12,279 bases of DNA from CAYGVT01 sp964353355 (GTDB lineage: Archaea; Thermoplasmatota; DTKX01; GCA-020343715), in assembly GCA_964353355.1 (NCBI GenBank), contig CAYGVT010000147.1, positions 1 through 12,279 of the forward strand, read 5' to 3'. Below the pieces are notes generated by a model. It worked only from the letters and a program-made list of their open reading frames with translations, had not been told where the DNA came from and did not search any database. This document shows, one piece after another, positions 1 to 5,720 of the stretch. How positions within the stretch are numbered: the first letter of the stretch is position 1; each line of letters opens with the position of its first letter. A program made the translations under genes and the position numbers.

Positions 1-186
1 CCTGCGGCATCGACGGCCCCCGCCCCCGCTCCCGCTCCCGCTCCCGCTCCCGCTCCCGCTCCCGCTCCCGCTCCCGCTCCCGCTCCCGCTCCCGCCCCCG
101 CAATCGCCCCGTCCCCGACCCCCGCTCCCGCTCCCCACTCCCCCCGCCTCCCGGAGGAGCGGTCGCGGCCGCCGCAGGGCCCGTGA
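1..186 (+). CDS. 3' end of an unidentified gene; Pro-Ala-rich C-terminal tail
   Basis: The frame beginning at base 1 is open to a TGA at 184-186 and gives 61 residues, mostly alternating Pro-Ala, ending in a short basic stretch (LPEERSRPPQGP). The case for this frame is that, at the edges of the perfect repeat, codons change only at third positions (GCC, GCT and GCA for Ala; CCC and CCG for Pro), so Pro-Ala is kept while the DNA varies. Pro-Ala tails of this kind usually act as stiff, extended linkers or disordered tails. The globular part lies outside the window, so the function cannot be named. In such GC-rich DNA an open frame of this length can also arise by chance, so the coding call is moderate. 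The amidohydrolase starts only 51 bases after the stop, on the same strand. Confidence 0.5.
   Translation, partial: PAASTAPAPAPAPAPAPAPAPAPAPAPAPAPAPAIAPSPTPAPAPHSPRLPEERSRPPQGP
25..90 (+). repeat. Hexanucleotide tandem repeat (CCCGCT)11
   Basis: Eleven perfect copies of CCCGCT run from 25 to 90. They are flanked by degenerate copies (CCCGCC, CCCGCA) on both sides and by two more perfect units near 121-132. The unit length is a multiple of three, so copy-number change would lengthen or shorten the Pro-Ala tail without shifting the frame. Such arrays are prone to slippage and also to assembly collapse. Confidence 0.95.
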
Positions 187-206
187 GACGGCCCTCCAGC
201 ACAACC

Positions 207-215
207 TTCTTTAGA
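207..215 (+). promoter_or_regulatory. TATA-like element before the amidohydrolase gene
   Basis: TTCTTTAGA is the only A/T-rich stretch between the preceding stop and the ATG at 238. It sits about 23-31 bases upstream, the spacing expected of an archaeal TATA box feeding a nearly leaderless transcript. No clear Shine-Dalgarno sequence lies before the ATG, which agrees with leaderless initiation. Confidence 0.4.
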
Positions 216-237
216 CCCCAGCCCCCTACGCGCGGCG

Positions 238-1899
238 ATGCCCTCGCCCGCCAAGGAGACGGGCCTTCTGCTCGAGCACGCGCGCGTGATAAGCATGGAC
301 CCCACGCGCCCCGAGGCGGAGGCCGTGCTGTGCCGCCACGGGCGCATCGAGGCCGTCGGCACCACCGAGCAGCTCGAGAAGCTGCTGCGGTCCACCGACA
401 CGCGGTTCGACTGCGGCAACCTGCCCCTCGTGCCGGGCCTCATCGACTCGCACACGCACTTCCTCTCGCTCGGCCTCAAGCGGCTGCGCGTGGACCTCTC
501 GGGCGCGCGCGACCGCGCCGCCGCGCTCGCCCAGCTCAGGACGCGCGCGCTCGCCGCCAGGGAGGGCGAGTGGGTCTACGGCATCGACTTCGACGAGTCC
601 CGGTGGGAGGGCGACCGCGCCCTCCCCACAAGGGAGGACCTGGACCGCGTCGTGTCGGCGCGCCACCGCGTCGTCATGCGCCGCGTGTGCGGGCACATCG
701 CCGTCGCCAACACGCTCGCGCTCGAGGCCGTCTCGGCCGCGTGGGACCACGTCGACCGCGCGACGGGCGTCATGAAGGAGGGGGTCGTCGAGCGGCTCTC
801 GGAGGTCGTGGGCACGACCGAGGAGGAGGCGCGCAAGGCCATCGAGGTCGCGACGCGCCTCGCCTACGAGCGCGGCGTGACGTCGGTCGTGGACATCGTG
901 GACGCGCGCACGCTCGTCACCTACCTGGACATGGACGGCCAGGGCAGGATGGGAATCCGCGTGTTCTGCGCCCTCAACGACCGCGACCTGCCGGCCTCGG
1001 GCGCCTCGGGCGTGCGCGCGGTGAGGGGCTCCGAGGGCGGCATGGTCCACCTGGTGGGCGTGAAGGCCTACCTCGACGGCTCGCTGGGCGCGCGCACGGC
1101 CGCCCTGTCGGCGCCCTACGCGGACGACCCCACGACATCGGGCGAGCTGTTCTACGACCTCGAGCGGCTGCGCGCGCTCGTGCGCAACGCCAAGGCCAGG
1201 GGCCTCCAGCTCTTCCTGCACGCCATCGGCGACCGCGCCATCCAGCTCGCGCTTGACGCGCTCGCCGCCGAGGTCGCCCCGGGCGACCTGCTGCGCCACC
1301 GCATCGAGCACCTCGAGTGCTACACGCACGACCAGCTGCACCGCATGAAGGAGCTCCGGGTGGTCGCGTCCATACAGCCTAACTTCGCGGCCCAGTGGGC
1401 CGGGCCCGGGGGCATGAACGAGCAGCGGCTCGGGCCCGAGCGGGCGCGCGCGTGCGACGGCCTCAGGGACGTGTGGTCGCACGGGATGCCCCTCGCCTTC
1501 GGCTCGGACTGCATGCCCTTCGGCCCCATGCTCGGGCTGCAGGGGGCGGTCAACCACCCCGTGGAGGAGCAGTCGCTGCCGGTGATGGTGGCGCTGCGGG
1601 CCTACACGGCGGGTTCGGCCTACGCGGTCCACGCGGAGGACTGGCTGGGGATGATATCCCCTGGCATGGCCGCCGACTTGGTCCTGCTGAGCGACGACCT
1701 CGAGGAGGCCGAGGACCTGTCCCGGGTCAGGCCCGTGCTCACCGTGCTCGGGGGCTTCATGGTCCACGTCGACTCGGAGGGCTACAACGAGGCCGTCAAC
1801 CGCGCCGCCAAGCACGCGCTCGAGGAGGCGCTGATGGAGGCGGACGTGTCGCACCTCGGCCTCGAGGGCCCGCGCGAGGACGACGAGGGCGACGAGTGA
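238..1899 (+). CDS. YtcJ-type metal-dependent amidohydrolase (amidohydrolase family 3)
   Basis: The 553-residue protein has the full set of landmarks of the YtcJ / N-substituted formamide deformylase group. These are PGLIDSHTHF (metal ligands His72, His74), RWEGD, a KAYLDGSLGARTA motif with Lys276, LHAIGDRA (His328), HRIEHLE (His357), SIQPNFA, FGSDCMPFGP (Asp424), and the C-terminal beta-sandwich return GMAADLVLLSDD. Family members hydrolyse amide or formamide bonds in the cytoplasm with one or two divalent metals; the substrate varies and cannot be read from sequence. The length (about 530-560) is normal and no key residue is missing. A highly acidic tail (REDDEGDE) follows the last domain. 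The gene is followed after 53 bases by a nitrilase-superfamily amidase on the same strand, which suggests a joint role in breaking down an amide compound. The ATG at 238 was chosen because the conserved N-terminal strand starts right after it. Confidence 0.88.
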   Translation: MPSPAKETGLLLEHARVISMDPTRPEAEAVLCRHGRIEAVGTTEQLEKLLRSTDTRFDCGNLPLVPGLIDSHTHFLSLGLKRLRVDLSGARDRAAALAQLRTRALAAREGEWVYGIDFDESRWEGDRALPTREDLDRVVSARHRVVMRRVCGHIAVANTLALEAVSAAWDHVDRATGVMKEGVVERLSEVVGTTEEEARKAIEVATRLAYERGVTSVVDIVDARTLVTYLDMDGQGRMGIRVFCALNDRDLPASGASGVRAVRGSEGGMVHLVGVKAYLDGSLGARTAALSAPYADDPTTSGELFYDLERLRALVRNAKARGLQLFLHAIGDRAIQLALDALAAEVAPGDLLRHRIEHLECYTHDQLHRMKELRVVASIQPNFAAQWAGPGGMNEQRLGPERARACDGLRDVWSHGMPLAFGSDCMPFGPMLGLQGAVNHPVEEQSLPVMVALRAYTAGSAYAVHAEDWLGMISPGMAADLVLLSDDLEEAEDLSRVRPVLTVLGGFMVHVDSEGYNEAVNRAAKHALEEALMEADVSHLGLEGPREDDEGDE

Positions 1900-1952
1900 G
1901 GGGGGCGAGCTCCTTGGTCGATGCGGGGGGCGGTGGTCTTGGGGGGGAGGAG

Positions 1953-2714
1953 GTGAAGGTCGCCCTCCTCCAGTTCGCCCCCAGGCCGGGCGACGTGAGG
2001 GCCAACCTCGCGACGCTCGTGCGGCTCGCGGGCCGGGCCGCGGACGAGGGCGCGAGATTGCTCGTGGCCCCCGAGCTGTGCACGACGGGCTACTACATGG
2101 GGCCCGTGTTCGGGCGGCTCGCCGAGCCGCTCGACGGGCCCACCGTGGGCGTCGTGCGGGAGCTCGCCCGGCGGAGGGACGCGCTCGTCGTCCTGGGCAT
2201 GGCCGAGCGCGCGGCGACGGGCGCGCTCCACGACTCGGCCGTGCTCGTCGGCCCTGGCGGCGCGCTGGGCGCGGGGCGCAAGTCGCGCCTGTGGGACCGC
2301 GAGGTGGGGGTGTTCGCCCCGGGCGCGGGCACGGTGGCCGAGACAAGTGTCGGGGCCCTGGGTCTGCTCGTCTGCTACGACCTGGAGCACCCGGACCTCG
2401 TGCGGGCCCTCGCCGACGCGGGCGCGCAGCTCATCGTCGCTGTGGCCGCGTTCTCGGACCTCGGGCTCTGGCGCGCGACGGTAGAGGCCAGGGCGCGCGA
2501 GGTCGGGCTGCCCATCGTGGCCGCCAACCGCACGGGGCACGAGGCCGCGGCCGTGTTCTGCGGCCACTCCATGGCGGTCGCGGCCGACGGCCATGCCGTG
2601 GCGGAGGCCGGGGACCGGGGGGGCGTCACGGTCGCCATCGTCCGGGCCGCCCCAGCCTCCAAGGGGCGCCGGCGTCGCCTCGATTCCCGTCTGGTGCTCC
2701 CGGAGTACGGCTGA
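1953..2714 (+). CDS. Carbon-nitrogen hydrolase (nitrilase superfamily amidase)
   Basis: From the GTG at 1953 this gene encodes 253 residues beginning MKVALLQFAPRPGD, the standard first strand of the family. The Glu-Lys-Cys triad is present: Glu41 (VAPELCTTGY), Lys110 (GRKSRLWDRE) and Cys141 (LLVCYDLEHPD). The later VAANRTG motif is also present. These enzymes cleave linear amides, carbamoyl-amides or nitriles through a cysteine thioester in the cytoplasm. The closest general types are N-carbamoylputrescine amidase and omega-amidase, but the exact substrate is unknown. The start was set at GTG because a purine-rich GGGGGGGAGGAG run lies directly before it; an in-frame TTG at 1914 would add 13 Gly-rich residues with no family match. 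It probably shares a transcript with the amidohydrolase upstream. Its last 89 bases overlap the convergent acetyltransferase gene. Confidence 0.87.
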   Translation: MKVALLQFAPRPGDVRANLATLVRLAGRAADEGARLLVAPELCTTGYYMGPVFGRLAEPLDGPTVGVVRELARRRDALVVLGMAERAATGALHDSAVLVGPGGALGAGRKSRLWDREVGVFAPGAGTVAETSVGALGLLVCYDLEHPDLVRALADAGAQLIVAVAAFSDLGLWRATVEARAREVGLPIVAANRTGHEAAAVFCGHSMAVAADGHAVAEAGDRGGVTVAIVRAAPASKGRRRRLDSRLVLPEYG

Positions 2715-3270
2715 CGCCGCCGGTCGCGGTCGCGACGGCCTCGTCGATGGCGACGCGGTTGAGCTCGGGCGCGAGCACCCCCATGATGAGCGTGTCCGCG
2801 GGCAGCTCGCCCAGGAACAGCGCCTGGCGCCTCCGCCCCTCGTGGCGGAAGCCCAGCGCCTCGTAGGTCCGGATGGCGCGCACGTTGTCCTCGAGGACCC
2901 CCAGGGACGCGCGGTGGAGGCCCATCTCGTCCACACCGTGCTCGAGCAGCATCCCGAAGGCGGCGCGGCCGATGCGACGGCCCCAGAGCGCGCGCTCGCC
3001 CAGCAGCACGCCCGTCTCGACCGCGTGGCGGTGCTCGAAGTCGATGTGGTCCAGGAAGGCGTAGCCCACCGGGCGGCCCTCGAAGAGCACCGTCTCGTAG
3101 ACGGCAGCGGGGTCCTTGATGGTGGAAGAGATGAGCCCCGGCAGGAAGGCGTCGTCGCGGGGGCTGGCCAGGCCCAACAGCCGGACGAGCTCTGGATCCT
3201 GGAAGAAGGGCGTGAGATCGCGCTCGTCCCCGGCGTCCATCGGCCGCAGCAGCAGCGGACCCTCGTGCAT
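2626..3270 (-). CDS. GNAT-family N-acetyltransferase (RimJ/RimL-like)
   Basis: The 214-residue protein starts MHEGPLLLRPMDAGDERDL, the usual beta1-alpha1 opening of Acetyltransf_3 proteins. It continues with FEGRPVGYAFLDHID, then the acetyl-CoA loop in ERALWGRRIGRAAF (residues about 107-120), and the C-terminal pattern LHRASLGVLEDNVRAIRTYEALGF with the conserved Asn and Tyr, followed by HEGRRRQALFLGE. It transfers acetyl from acetyl-CoA to an amine; the acceptor (protein N terminus, polyamine or small molecule) is not evident. An upstream extension is open to 3417 but has no family features and would run through the divergent promoter, so the ATG at 3270 was chosen. The last 28 residues (Gly/Pro/Arg-rich) lie past the fold and antisense to the amidase gene. 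They may be a read-through tail gained after loss of an earlier stop. Confidence 0.85.
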   Translation of the reverse strand: MHEGPLLLRPMDAGDERDLTPFFQDPELVRLLGLASPRDDAFLPGLISSTIKDPAAVYETVLFEGRPVGYAFLDHIDFEHRHAVETGVLLGERALWGRRIGRAAFGMLLEHGVDEMGLHRASLGVLEDNVRAIRTYEALGFRHEGRRRQALFLGELPADTLIMGVLAPELNRVAIDEAVATATGGVSRTPGAPDGNRGDAGAPWRLGRPGRWRP

Positions 3271-3308
3271 CGTGGGGCCACGCACGGCGGATGAACGCCC
3301 TCCGGGGG

Positions 3309-3320
3309 CATTAGCATATC
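3309..3320 (-). promoter_or_regulatory. Candidate promoter of the acetyltransferase gene
   Basis: On the minus strand this reads GATATGCTAATG, the only A/T-rich patch upstream of the acetyltransferase start. It lies about 40-50 bases before the ATG at 3270, which would give a leader of roughly 15-20 bases. A short inverted repeat (CGTGG-GG-CCACG, 3271-3282) fills the bases just before the start codon. It could mask initiation or bind a protein; this is inference. Confidence 0.35.
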
Positions 3321-3343
3321 GCCCGGCGCGGCCCCCGATGCCC

Positions 3344-3349
3344 TTTTTT
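3344..3349 (+). promoter_or_regulatory. T-run TATA-like element before the cysteine-rich gene
   Basis: CCCTTTTTTG, with six T at 3344-3349, sits 25-30 bases upstream of the ATG at 3374 inside otherwise GC-rich DNA, as expected for an archaeal TATA box. GAGGT at 3365-3369 can serve as a ribosome binding site. The element is back to back with the acetyltransferase promoter. Confidence 0.4.
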
Positions 3350-3373
3350 GCCCGCCGCGTCATAGAGGTCGCC

Positions 3374-3565
3374 ATGGAATGCAAGCGCGAGCGCAACCTC
3401 AAGCACTGCAACTGCACCTACGACCCCTGCCCGCGCAAGGGCCTGTGCTGCGAGTGCGTGCGGTACCACCTCGCCATGCAGGAGCTCCCCGCGTGCGCCT
3501 TCACGGACAGCGCGGAGCGGACCTGCGACAGGTCCTTCGAGCACTTCGTCGCCATGCACCGGTGA
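3374..3565 (+). CDS. Small cysteine-rich cytosolic protein (DUF6485-like)
   Basis: The 63-residue protein has nine cysteines: Cys3, 12, 14, 19, 25, 26, 28, 41 and 51. They are packed in the order CNCTYDPCPRKGLCCECVRYH, then LPACAF, then a helical ending (AERTCDRSFEHFVAMHR). The pattern looks like a zinc- or iron-sulfur-binding mini-domain. It matches what I remember of DUF6485, a family of small cytosolic proteins shared by methanogens and anaerobic clostridia whose function is unknown. The start is the ATG preceded by GAGGT at five bases' distance; the longer open frame upstream lacks any cysteine pattern. No signal peptide or membrane segment is present. It is transcribed away from the acetyltransferase and is followed 86 bases later by a thiol-dependent flavoprotein, so a shared redox or sulfur setting is possible but not shown. 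Confidence 0.75.
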   Translation: MECKRERNLKHCNCTYDPCPRKGLCCECVRYHLAMQELPACAFTDSAERTCDRSFEHFVAMHR

Positions 3566-3617
3566 GCCTCCCGCCAAGGCCCCGCGGGCGGGCATGCCAG
3601 CATCCACGGGCGGTAGC

Positions 3618-3625
3618 CTTTTGAA
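3618..3625 (+). promoter_or_regulatory. TATA-like element before the flavoprotein gene
   Basis: CTTTTGAA lies 27-34 bases upstream of the GTG at 3652 in a GC-rich spacer. This fits leaderless or near-leaderless transcription starting at about 3646-3652. Confidence 0.4.
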
Positions 3626-3651
3626 CCCCTCAATGCGATACCCGTGCAGGT

Positions 3652-5013
3652 GTGGAGATGGGCACGGGCAGGGAGAGGGTCGTCATCATCGGCGCAGGGG
3701 CCGCGGGGCTGCCGATAGCTTCGCAGCTGCGAAAGGAGACCAGGGACAAGGACATCACCGTCATCACGCTCGGGAGCGTCATCGCCTACAGCCCCTGCGC
3801 GCTGCCGTTCGTCCTCGAGGGCAGGATAAAGAACATCCGCAACATCATCATGAAGCGCCCGGAGGACTACGAGGCCATCGGCATCCGTGTCATGCTCGAG
3901 ACCCGCGTCGAGCGCATCGACCTCAAGGCCAAGGCCCTCGACACCACCCGTGGGCCCGTGGAGTTCGACACCCTCGTCATCGCCACCGGCGCCAAGGCGT
4001 TCATCCCGCCCATCCCCGGGGTAGACGCCAGGGGCGTCCACACCCTGCGGTGGTTCGACGACTGCCTCGCCATCGAGAGGGACCTCGAGGGCGTGCAGAA
4101 CGCGGTCATCGTGGGCGCGGGCGCCATCGGCCTCGAGGTCGCGGGCGCGCTGCTCCACCGCAAGATCAAAGTCACCATCGTGGAGCTCCTGCCCTACGTG
4201 CTGCCCCTCATCCTCGACCAGGACATGGCCCAGATGGTCCACAACCACCTGTCGGACCTGGGAGCGCGGGTCATCGTCGGCGCGGCCGTGAGCGAGGTGC
4301 TCAGGAACGCGGACGGGCGCGTCCGCGCGGTCAAGGTGGGCGCGGAGGAGATACCGGCCGAGTTCGTGCTCATGGGCACGGGCGTGCGACCCGATTCGGA
4401 CCTGGCCAAGGCGGCGGGCATCGAGATAGGCCCCACGGGGGGCATCGTCACGGACGGCTCGCTCCACGTCAAGGTGGGCCGCGCCTATTTGCCGAACGTG
4501 TACGCCTCCGGGGACTGCGTCGAGGTCGTGCGCGACTTCACCTTCGGGCGCACGACGAGCCCCCTGGGCACGTCCGCGCACCGCCTGGCGATGGTGGTCG
4601 CCAACAACCTCCTGGGCCGCAACGTGGTGCTGCACCCCTTCACGTCGCCCAACGTTTGCGTCGTGGGCGCCTACCACGTCGGCTCGGTGGGCCTCACCAC
4701 GCACGCGGCCGCGCAGGCGGGCATCCAGGTCCAGAGCCGCATCGCGACGGGCCCGGCCATCGCACGGTACTTCCCGGAGAAGTCCCTCGTGACCATCAAG
4801 CTGCTTGTCGACGCGTCCAGGCGCATCGTCGGCGGGCAGATGATCGGCGAGGGCGGCGGCGTCAAGTCGCGCATCGACATGCTATCGACCGCGATGGCGT
4901 CGCGCATGAAGGTCGACGACCTCGCCACCGTCGAGACGTGCTACGCGCCCCCCGTGAGCGCGCTCGTCGACCCCCTCACGCTAGCCGCGCAGAGCTTCAC
5001 CGACGTCTGCTAG
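3652..5013 (+). CDS. FAD-dependent pyridine nucleotide-disulfide oxidoreductase, CoA-disulfide reductase / NADH oxidase type
   Basis: The 453-residue protein has two Rossmann motifs: GAGAAG (14-19) for FAD and GAGAIG (155-160) for NAD(P)H, with Glu178 at the end of the next strand, which favours NADH. It also has the second FAD motif YASGDCVEV (284-292) and the C-terminal dimerisation domain ending YAPPVSALVDPL. A single cysteine, Cys49 in YSPCALPF, sits where CoA-disulfide reductases, persulfide reductases and NADH oxidases carry their redox-active Cys. It therefore probably reduces CoA-disulfide, polysulfide or oxygen with NAD(P)H in the cytoplasm. Sequence alone does not separate these, and none of the rhodanese or DsrE add-on domains seen in some persulfide reductases are present. 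The start is GTG 3652 or ATG 3658; TATA spacing fits either. It appears to be a single-gene transcript. Confidence 0.87.
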   Translation: MEMGTGRERVVIIGAGAAGLPIASQLRKETRDKDITVITLGSVIAYSPCALPFVLEGRIKNIRNIIMKRPEDYEAIGIRVMLETRVERIDLKAKALDTTRGPVEFDTLVIATGAKAFIPPIPGVDARGVHTLRWFDDCLAIERDLEGVQNAVIVGAGAIGLEVAGALLHRKIKVTIVELLPYVLPLILDQDMAQMVHNHLSDLGARVIVGAAVSEVLRNADGRVRAVKVGAEEIPAEFVLMGTGVRPDSDLAKAAGIEIGPTGGIVTDGSLHVKVGRAYLPNVYASGDCVEVVRDFTFGRTTSPLGTSAHRLAMVVANNLLGRNVVLHPFTSPNVCVVGAYHVGSVGLTTHAAAQAGIQVQSRIATGPAIARYFPEKSLVTIKLLVDASRRIVGGQMIGEGGGVKSRIDMLSTAMASRMKVDDLATVETCYAPPVSALVDPLTLAAQSFTDVC

Positions 5014-5025
5014 GCCAGTACACCT

Positions 5026-5068
5026 TTAATAGGGGGGTCGTCGCGTGCGACAAACTATTAATAGGGGG
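5026..5068 (+). promoter_or_regulatory. Doubled TATA-like element with an inverted repeat between the copies
   Basis: TTAATAGGGGG occurs twice as a perfect 11-base direct repeat, at 5026-5036 and 5058-5068, exactly 32 bases apart (about three helical turns). Between them lies an inverted repeat, GTCGC-GT-GCGAC (5040-5051). Either copy could be a TATA/BRE-like core. The downstream copy would place the transcript start near 5085 and give the 54-residue gene a leader of about 18 bases with GGTGG (5094-5098). The pair could be tandem promoters or a regulator site; which one is not decided by sequence. Confidence 0.55.
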
Positions 5069-5102
5069 CCCATAATCTCCCACCCCGACGACCGGTGGAA
5101 CG

Positions 5103-5267
5103 ATGATTGAGCCCCTCTGCAACATAACCATCCTAAAGGACAACGGCGATTTCATGGCGAAGGTGCAGACCGAGCTCGGTGGGCTGCGCGAGTACGCCGG
5201 CGAGAGCTTCGAGGAGCTCCTCGAGCAGCTCTTCTTGGACCTCCAAGAGGAGTTCGAGACGTTCTAG
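5103..5267 (+). CDS. Small acidic protein of unknown function (54 residues), possibly HicB-antitoxin-like fold
   Basis: The frame ATG 5103 to TAG 5265-5267 encodes MIEPLCNITILKDNGDF followed by MAKVQTELGGLREYAGESF and a strongly acidic helix ELLEQLFLDLQEEFETF. It is well supported despite its size: a strong TATA-like box and a GGTGG ribosome-binding match lie upstream, and codons end mostly in C or G as in the neighbours. The predicted order is two or three short strands, then a long helix opened by SFEELLEQL. That recalls the partial dsRBD-like fold of HicB/UPF0150 proteins (strand, strand, strand, then a helix starting at SxEEAlenl). The resemblance is by eye and no toxin partner (HicA) lies next to it, so I do not name it HicB. 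The RAM-domain gene follows after 76 bases with its own promoter-like element. Confidence 0.7.
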   Translation: MIEPLCNITILKDNGDFMAKVQTELGGLREYAGESFEELLEQLFLDLQEEFETF

Positions 5268-5286
5268 GCGGCGGAAACGGCGCCAC

Positions 5287-5296
5287 AACATATTTG
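5287..5296 (+). promoter_or_regulatory. TATA-like element before the RAM-domain gene
   Basis: ACATATTTGA is an A/T-rich island about 48-57 bases before the ATG at 5344. Transcription from it would start near 5318 and leave a leader of about 25 bases holding a GGGGGA ribosome-binding match at 5331-5336. Confidence 0.45.
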
Positions 5297-5343
5297 ACCC
5301 CGCCCTCCCCTCTGAGCGTGACCAACCTAGGGGGACCCTCACG

Positions 5344-5673
5344 ATGCCCGAGAAGCCCGAGTCAGGCTCGGAGTACGAGGAGGTCGTGAACACCTACTAC
5401 GGCGAGGAGCCGGTCACCGCCATCGTCACCCTCAAGGTCGACACCAAGGAGGTCGACAACATCGCGGTCCGCGTAGCGGAGGCGAGCTGCGTGGACGACG
5501 TGTTCCTCGTCACTGGCGACACCGACATCATCCTCAAGACGACCTTCAAGAGGTACGCCGAGCTCAAGCATTTCGTGGTTGACACCCTCGGCCCCATCCC
5601 CGGGGTCAAGGAGAGCTCGACCTGGATGGTCGTGACGACCTACAAGGAGAGCGGCAGGAAGAAGTTCAAGTAG
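5344..5673 (+). CDS. Stand-alone RAM domain protein (Lrp/AsnC ligand-binding type, no HTH)
   Basis: The 109-residue protein has an N-terminal extension of about 22 acidic residues. Then comes one RAM domain with the usual beta-alpha-beta-beta-alpha-beta order: VTAIVTLKVD (24-33), a helix around VDNIAVRVAEA, VDDVFLVTGDTDIILKTTF (50-68), a helix around YAELKHFVVDTL, and PIPGVKESSTWMVV (84-97). The GD-D-I and PGV signatures of the family are clear. RAM domains bind amino acids and form dimers to octamers in Lrp/AsnC regulators. Here no DNA-binding helix-turn-helix exists, so the protein may modulate partner regulators by co-assembly or sense an effector for an enzyme. It has its own TATA-like box and ribosome binding site. 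A basic tail (GRKKFK) ends the protein. Confidence 0.85.
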   Translation: MPEKPESGSEYEEVVNTYYGEEPVTAIVTLKVDTKEVDNIAVRVAEASCVDDVFLVTGDTDIILKTTFKRYAELKHFVVDTLGPIPGVKESSTWMVVTTYKESGRKKFK

Positions 5674-5720
5674 GCGCCCTGGCGCGTCCGGGGCCCTCCG
5701 CGCAGCGGCGACGGCGCGGC

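Noticed and set aside
25..90. Tandem array considered as a CRISPR or origin iteron array
   Set aside because: The unit is six bases with no spacers, and it preserves a Pro-Ala reading frame; it is a coding microsatellite.
226..2346. Long minus-strand open frame (706 codons) opposite the two hydrolase genes
   Set aside because: It is rich in Arg, Ala, Pro and His with no family motif, and it lies antisense to two genes whose catalytic residues are all present. Stop codons are rare in such GC-rich DNA.
2593..3294. Plus-strand open frame opposite the acetyltransferase
   Set aside because: It has no motif and is antisense to a clear GNAT fold on the minus strand.
3379..3624. Alternative plus-strand frame over the cysteine-rich gene
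   Set aside because: It lacks cysteine spacing and a ribosome binding site; the frame from 3374 has both.
3418..4704. Minus-strand open frame (428 codons) opposite the flavoprotein
   Set aside because: It has no recognisable domain; the plus strand carries both GxGxxG motifs and the active-site Cys.
5674..5690. Inverted repeat GCGCC-CT-GGCGC after the RAM gene as a terminator
   Set aside because: A two-base loop is too small and there is no T-run after it.
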